This document shows, piece after piece, positions 61,701 through 64,000 of a stretch of 64,000 nucleotides of DNA (the first letter of the stretch is position 1; each line of letters begins with the position of its first letter). Source of the stretch: Sporosarcina sp. (GTDB lineage: Bacteria; Bacillota; Bacilli; Bacillales_A; Planococcaceae); contig JARIDO010000020.1 of assembly GCA_029263895.1 (NCBI GenBank), forward strand, positions 28,846 to 92,845, given 5' to 3'. The position numbers and the translations under genes were made by a program. Under the pieces are notes generated by a model, which was given only the letters and a program-made list of their open reading frames with translations, made no database searches and was not told the origin of the DNA.

Positions 61701-63271
61701 GTGGGGATTGTTGTTTATACACAGTTATTAGTAGAACGCACAAAAGCTGTATTTGTACAATTGGAAACAGGGGGCTATGTAACAGAAAGTGAATTATACC
61801 GATTCTTACATACCTTGCAAGGGACAGCAGGAACAGTTGGGGTGTTGGAACTGTCAATATTCTGTGTAAAACAATTAGAACACTTATCGCCTGAGAAAGG
61901 TGATATGCTACAAACGAAAACGCTTATGAATTTCAAAAATAAAATAATGGGTTATTTAGATGTAGTTGAAGTTTTGAATTCACAACAATCTATAACTGAA
62001 CAAACAAAAAGATTTAATAATTAACGACTCTATTAATAATCGATAATGATCTTGAATTTGGAACGTTTGTGAAAGAATCTTTAGGGGTGTTAAATGCTCA
62101 AGTTATAATTGCGATGAACGGTAAACGTGTAATTGAACAGCTTTATTCAGTAAGACCGGATTTTGTATTAATCGATATTCATTTACCGGATATGTCTGGT
62201 TTTGAAATTCTTGAAAGCATAGCAGAAGCAGCGGCAGAACGACTTGTTACAGTTGTGTTTACAAGTATAGACGCTACTCGGGAATATAAAGTGATGGCTT
62301 ACGATAAAGGGGCAATGGATTTTATAGAAAAACCTTTGGATATTGAAATCTTTGTACCTTACATGTTAAACCGTAATGAGATAAGGAAGACAATTGAAAA
62401 ATTCATGATTACAGATGGCTTAACGCAAGTAGGAAATCGTAGAAGTTTTGATGATATGCTTGATTATTATGTAAATAGAGCTGAACAGTCTTCTGAACAA
62501 AAGTTATTCCTAGTTATGATAGATATTGATTATTTTAAAAAGGTGGATGATGAGTTCGATCATCCAGCCGGGGATGCTGTCCTAAAAAGATTAGGGCAGT
62601 TGGTTAATGCTGAACAAAATGATTCAATTCGTTTTTTTAGATATGGTGGAGAAGAATTTAGCGTTCTTATGTTAGGTTGATCCATTGAAGAAGTTGAGCA
62701 TCTGCTCAGTAAAATTCGTAATGAATTCAACTCGACGAACTTTCGATCAGGTGCTAAAACATTTTCAGCAGGCATTGCATGTTATCAATCACATAATGAA
62801 GTATTGGTATCGTCTGCAAATCAGACCATGTACAAAGCAAAGCGTAGCGGGCGAAACAAAACAATCATTTTTGATAATGAAATCTCGGACCTGCAAAGAA
62901 AGTTACATATCATTATCGTGGACGATGCTTGTCAATAAAATAGCTGAAGGATCTTATCCAGGGATCGATCTCATCGTGGAAACATTTGAAGATGGTCCAT
63001 CATTTTTAGAAGCTGTTCAGTTGCAAGAAGAATATTACACTGTTTTATTAGATGGTGTTATGCCGAAAATGGACGGCCTTGAAGTGTTGTGGAGGATGAA
63101 GCGTGATCAAGTCGGGGCAATATACTTGTATCGATGATGATTACACGAACAAATGAATTGGATATAATAACAGCGCTTTGGTTAGGTGCAGATGATTATA
63201 TTATGAAACCCTTACATCCAGAAGATATGGTTAATCGCATCCAGCAATTAGCAACCAGAATATTCATATGA
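61701..63271 (+). pseudogene. Broken Hpt-REC-GGDEF-REC signalling gene
   Basis: Fragments in successive frames make one four-domain protein. Frame A (GTG 61701-62024): Hpt domain, histidine in FLHTLQGTAGT. Frame B (about 62027-62680): receiver LLIIDNDLEF ... FVLIDIHLPDMSGFEIL with Asp, then GGDEF domain with RYGGEEF. A TGA at 62678-62680 interrupts; the same frame continues (SIEEVEHLL ... MYKAKRSGRNK) to TAA 62936-62938. A second receiver starts as LHIIIVDDA, seems to suffer a deletion near 62925, resumes as MLVNKIAEGS ... VLLDGVMPKMDGLEVL, and shifts again near 63129 to SMMITRTNELD ... MKPLHPEDM, ending at 63271. So there are four lesions. The GGDEF motif reads GGEEF, an active-type variant, but the product cannot be whole. 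Confidence 0.88.
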
Positions 63272-63272
63272 C

Positions 63273-63313
63273 AAAACAGGAAGTCGTCAGATGCTGACAG
63301 CTTCCTGTTTTTA
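63273..63313 (+). terminator. Terminator after the signalling pseudogene
   Basis: AAAACAGGAAG/CTTCCTGTTTT with inner GTCAG/CTGAC; T run at the end. Intact although the gene upstream is broken. Confidence 0.88.
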
Positions 63314-63335
63314 GAATGGTGGATAGGAAAAGGAC

Positions 63336-63776
63336 TTACTCAAAAATATAATGTAATGCTTTCACTGCTTGGTCGACTGACTCAACAGTTGCATGTGCTT
63401 TGCGCGAAAGTTCTTTTAAGGGGTGGTGATGTTGAGTTGAACGAATAAGAATGAGTGGTTTATTGAATGCAATAGCTGCACTTGCATCCATAGCGGTATT
63501 CCATTGTTTGTATTGTTCACCAAAGAGAGCAATTACTAAATCAGCTTTTTTCATAAGTAATTCAGTTCTTAAATTATTAAAGCTAGATGCTGCAGCATCT
63601 TTAAAAATAGCGTCTGGCTGTTTTCCTAAAATTTCTTCACCAATGTTATCAGAACGACTATGATCTTCCATCGGTCCTACAAAATCGATAGGTAAATTTA
63701 ATGATGCTACTTTTTGTTTCACTTCTTCACGCCAAGTTGTATGTATTTCTCCTGCTAAGTAAACTGTTAATCGCAT
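63336..63776 (-). CDS. ytoQ: YtoQ family protein
   Basis: 146 residues, close to B. subtilis YtoQ (MRLTVYLAGEIHTTWREEVK; FVGPMEDHSRSDNIGEEILG; ADLVIALFGEQYKQWNTAMD). The fold resembles nucleoside 2-deoxyribosyltransferases; function is not known to me. Minus-strand ATG 63776 has AGGAGGGAT upstream. Divergent from the amidohydrolase gene. Confidence 0.88.
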   Translation of the reverse strand: MRLTVYLAGEIHTTWREEVKQKVASLNLPIDFVGPMEDHSRSDNIGEEILGKQPDAIFKDAAASSFNNLRTELLMKKADLVIALFGEQYKQWNTAMDASAAIAFNKPLILIRSTQHHHPLKELSRKAHATVESVDQAVKALHYIFE

Positions 63777-63879
63777 ACAGTATCCCTCCTAAATGATTTC
63801 ATTCAATTGTACCATTTGTTTTCAGAATATTGCTGATGATTGCGCCGCAAGTTACAATAGAAACAGAAGGAGAATGACC

Positions 63880-64000
63880 ATGAAAACTATTTGGTATAAT
63901 GGAACACTCTATACGATGGCGTCTAAAGGCGAACAAGTCGAAGCAATTATAACTGAAAATGGTAAAATTATAGAGACGGGAAGCTATGCTCGTTTAAAGG
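63880..64000 (+). CDS. Amidohydrolase family protein, 5' end only
   Basis: Forty codons before the window ends: MKTIWYNGTLYTMASKGEQV, then EAIITENGKIIETG. This is the N-terminal beta-strand pattern of YtcJ-like amidohydrolases (N-x-x-I/L-Y-T-M ... E-A-I/L-x-x-x-x-G-K-I). ATG 63880 follows AGAAGGAGA. The metal-binding His-x-His is beyond the end, so family assignment is provisional. Confidence 0.65.
   Translation, partial: MKTIWYNGTLYTMASKGEQVEAIITENGKIIETGSYARLK

Noticed and set aside
62685..63137. Single 150-codon open frame in the signalling pseudogene
   Set aside because: Only its second half matches a receiver domain; the first half is out of frame with the GGDEF remnant, so it is not an independent gene.

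Overview
The window is a stretch of a low-GC Gram-positive (Firmicutes, Bacillales) chromosome. Gene order and protein sequences follow the Bacillus subtilis region from clpC to glmM almost gene for gene. Spore-specific genes (cwlD, gerD, kbaA, a pdaB-position gene), the sequence flavour and an arginase gene beside sigW suggest a spore-forming Planococcaceae, most likely Sporosarcina; that genus call is inference. Nearly all genes are on the + strand, the leading-strand arrangement expected near the origin.

Layout: (1) 1-11700, tail of the clpC stress operon, radA, yacL, isoprenoid genes ispD-ispF, gltX, a cysteine T-box riboswitch driving cysE-cysS, then mrnC, rlmB, rae1/yacP and sigH. (2) 11700-28420, rpmG-secE-nusG, the L11/L1 and L10/L12 units with leaders, a methyltransferase, rpoB-rpoC, the L7Ae-like ybxF and the str operon (rpsL, rpsG, fusA, tuf). 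(3) 28420-29920, a YuiF-like ion-transporter family gene between the str and S10 operons. (4) 30000-44470, the S10-spc-alpha supercluster from rpsJ to rplQ. In it, the normal map gene between adk and infA survives only as scattered coding fragments. (5) 44470-50480, a structured intergenic region, the ECF transporter module ecfA1-ecfA2-ecfT, truA, the L13 leader with rplM-rpsI, a VanZ-family gene and a rhodanese. (6) 50600-54610, spore/cell-wall genes cwlD, salA, gerD, kbaA and a deacetylase-like gene without the usual catalytic motifs. (7) 54830-55380, four tRNAs (Thr, Glu, Tyr, Gln). (8) 55450-64000, rocF with an ARG box, sigW-rsiW with an autoregulatory promoter, cdaA-cdaR-glmM, a broken Hpt-REC-GGDEF-REC signalling gene, ytoQ and the start of an amidohydrolase gene.

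The genes mostly build and regulate the gene-expression machinery: RNA polymerase subunits, translation factors, ribosomal proteins, Sec translocon, tRNA and rRNA modification. The cell-envelope branch (cdaA-cdaR-glmM, sigW, cwlD) sits next to it. Many units carry RNA leaders with a strong sigma-A promoter followed by a structured 5' region (T-box, L10, L13, rpsJ, rpoB, rpsL leaders).

No defence island, prophage, CRISPR array or insertion sequence is visible. The most notable observations are decay or absence events (map remnant, broken diguanylate cyclase gene, disA missing from its usual place) and several structured RNA segments, one of them (44460-44690) without a family I recognise. I found no convincing new multi-gene system.
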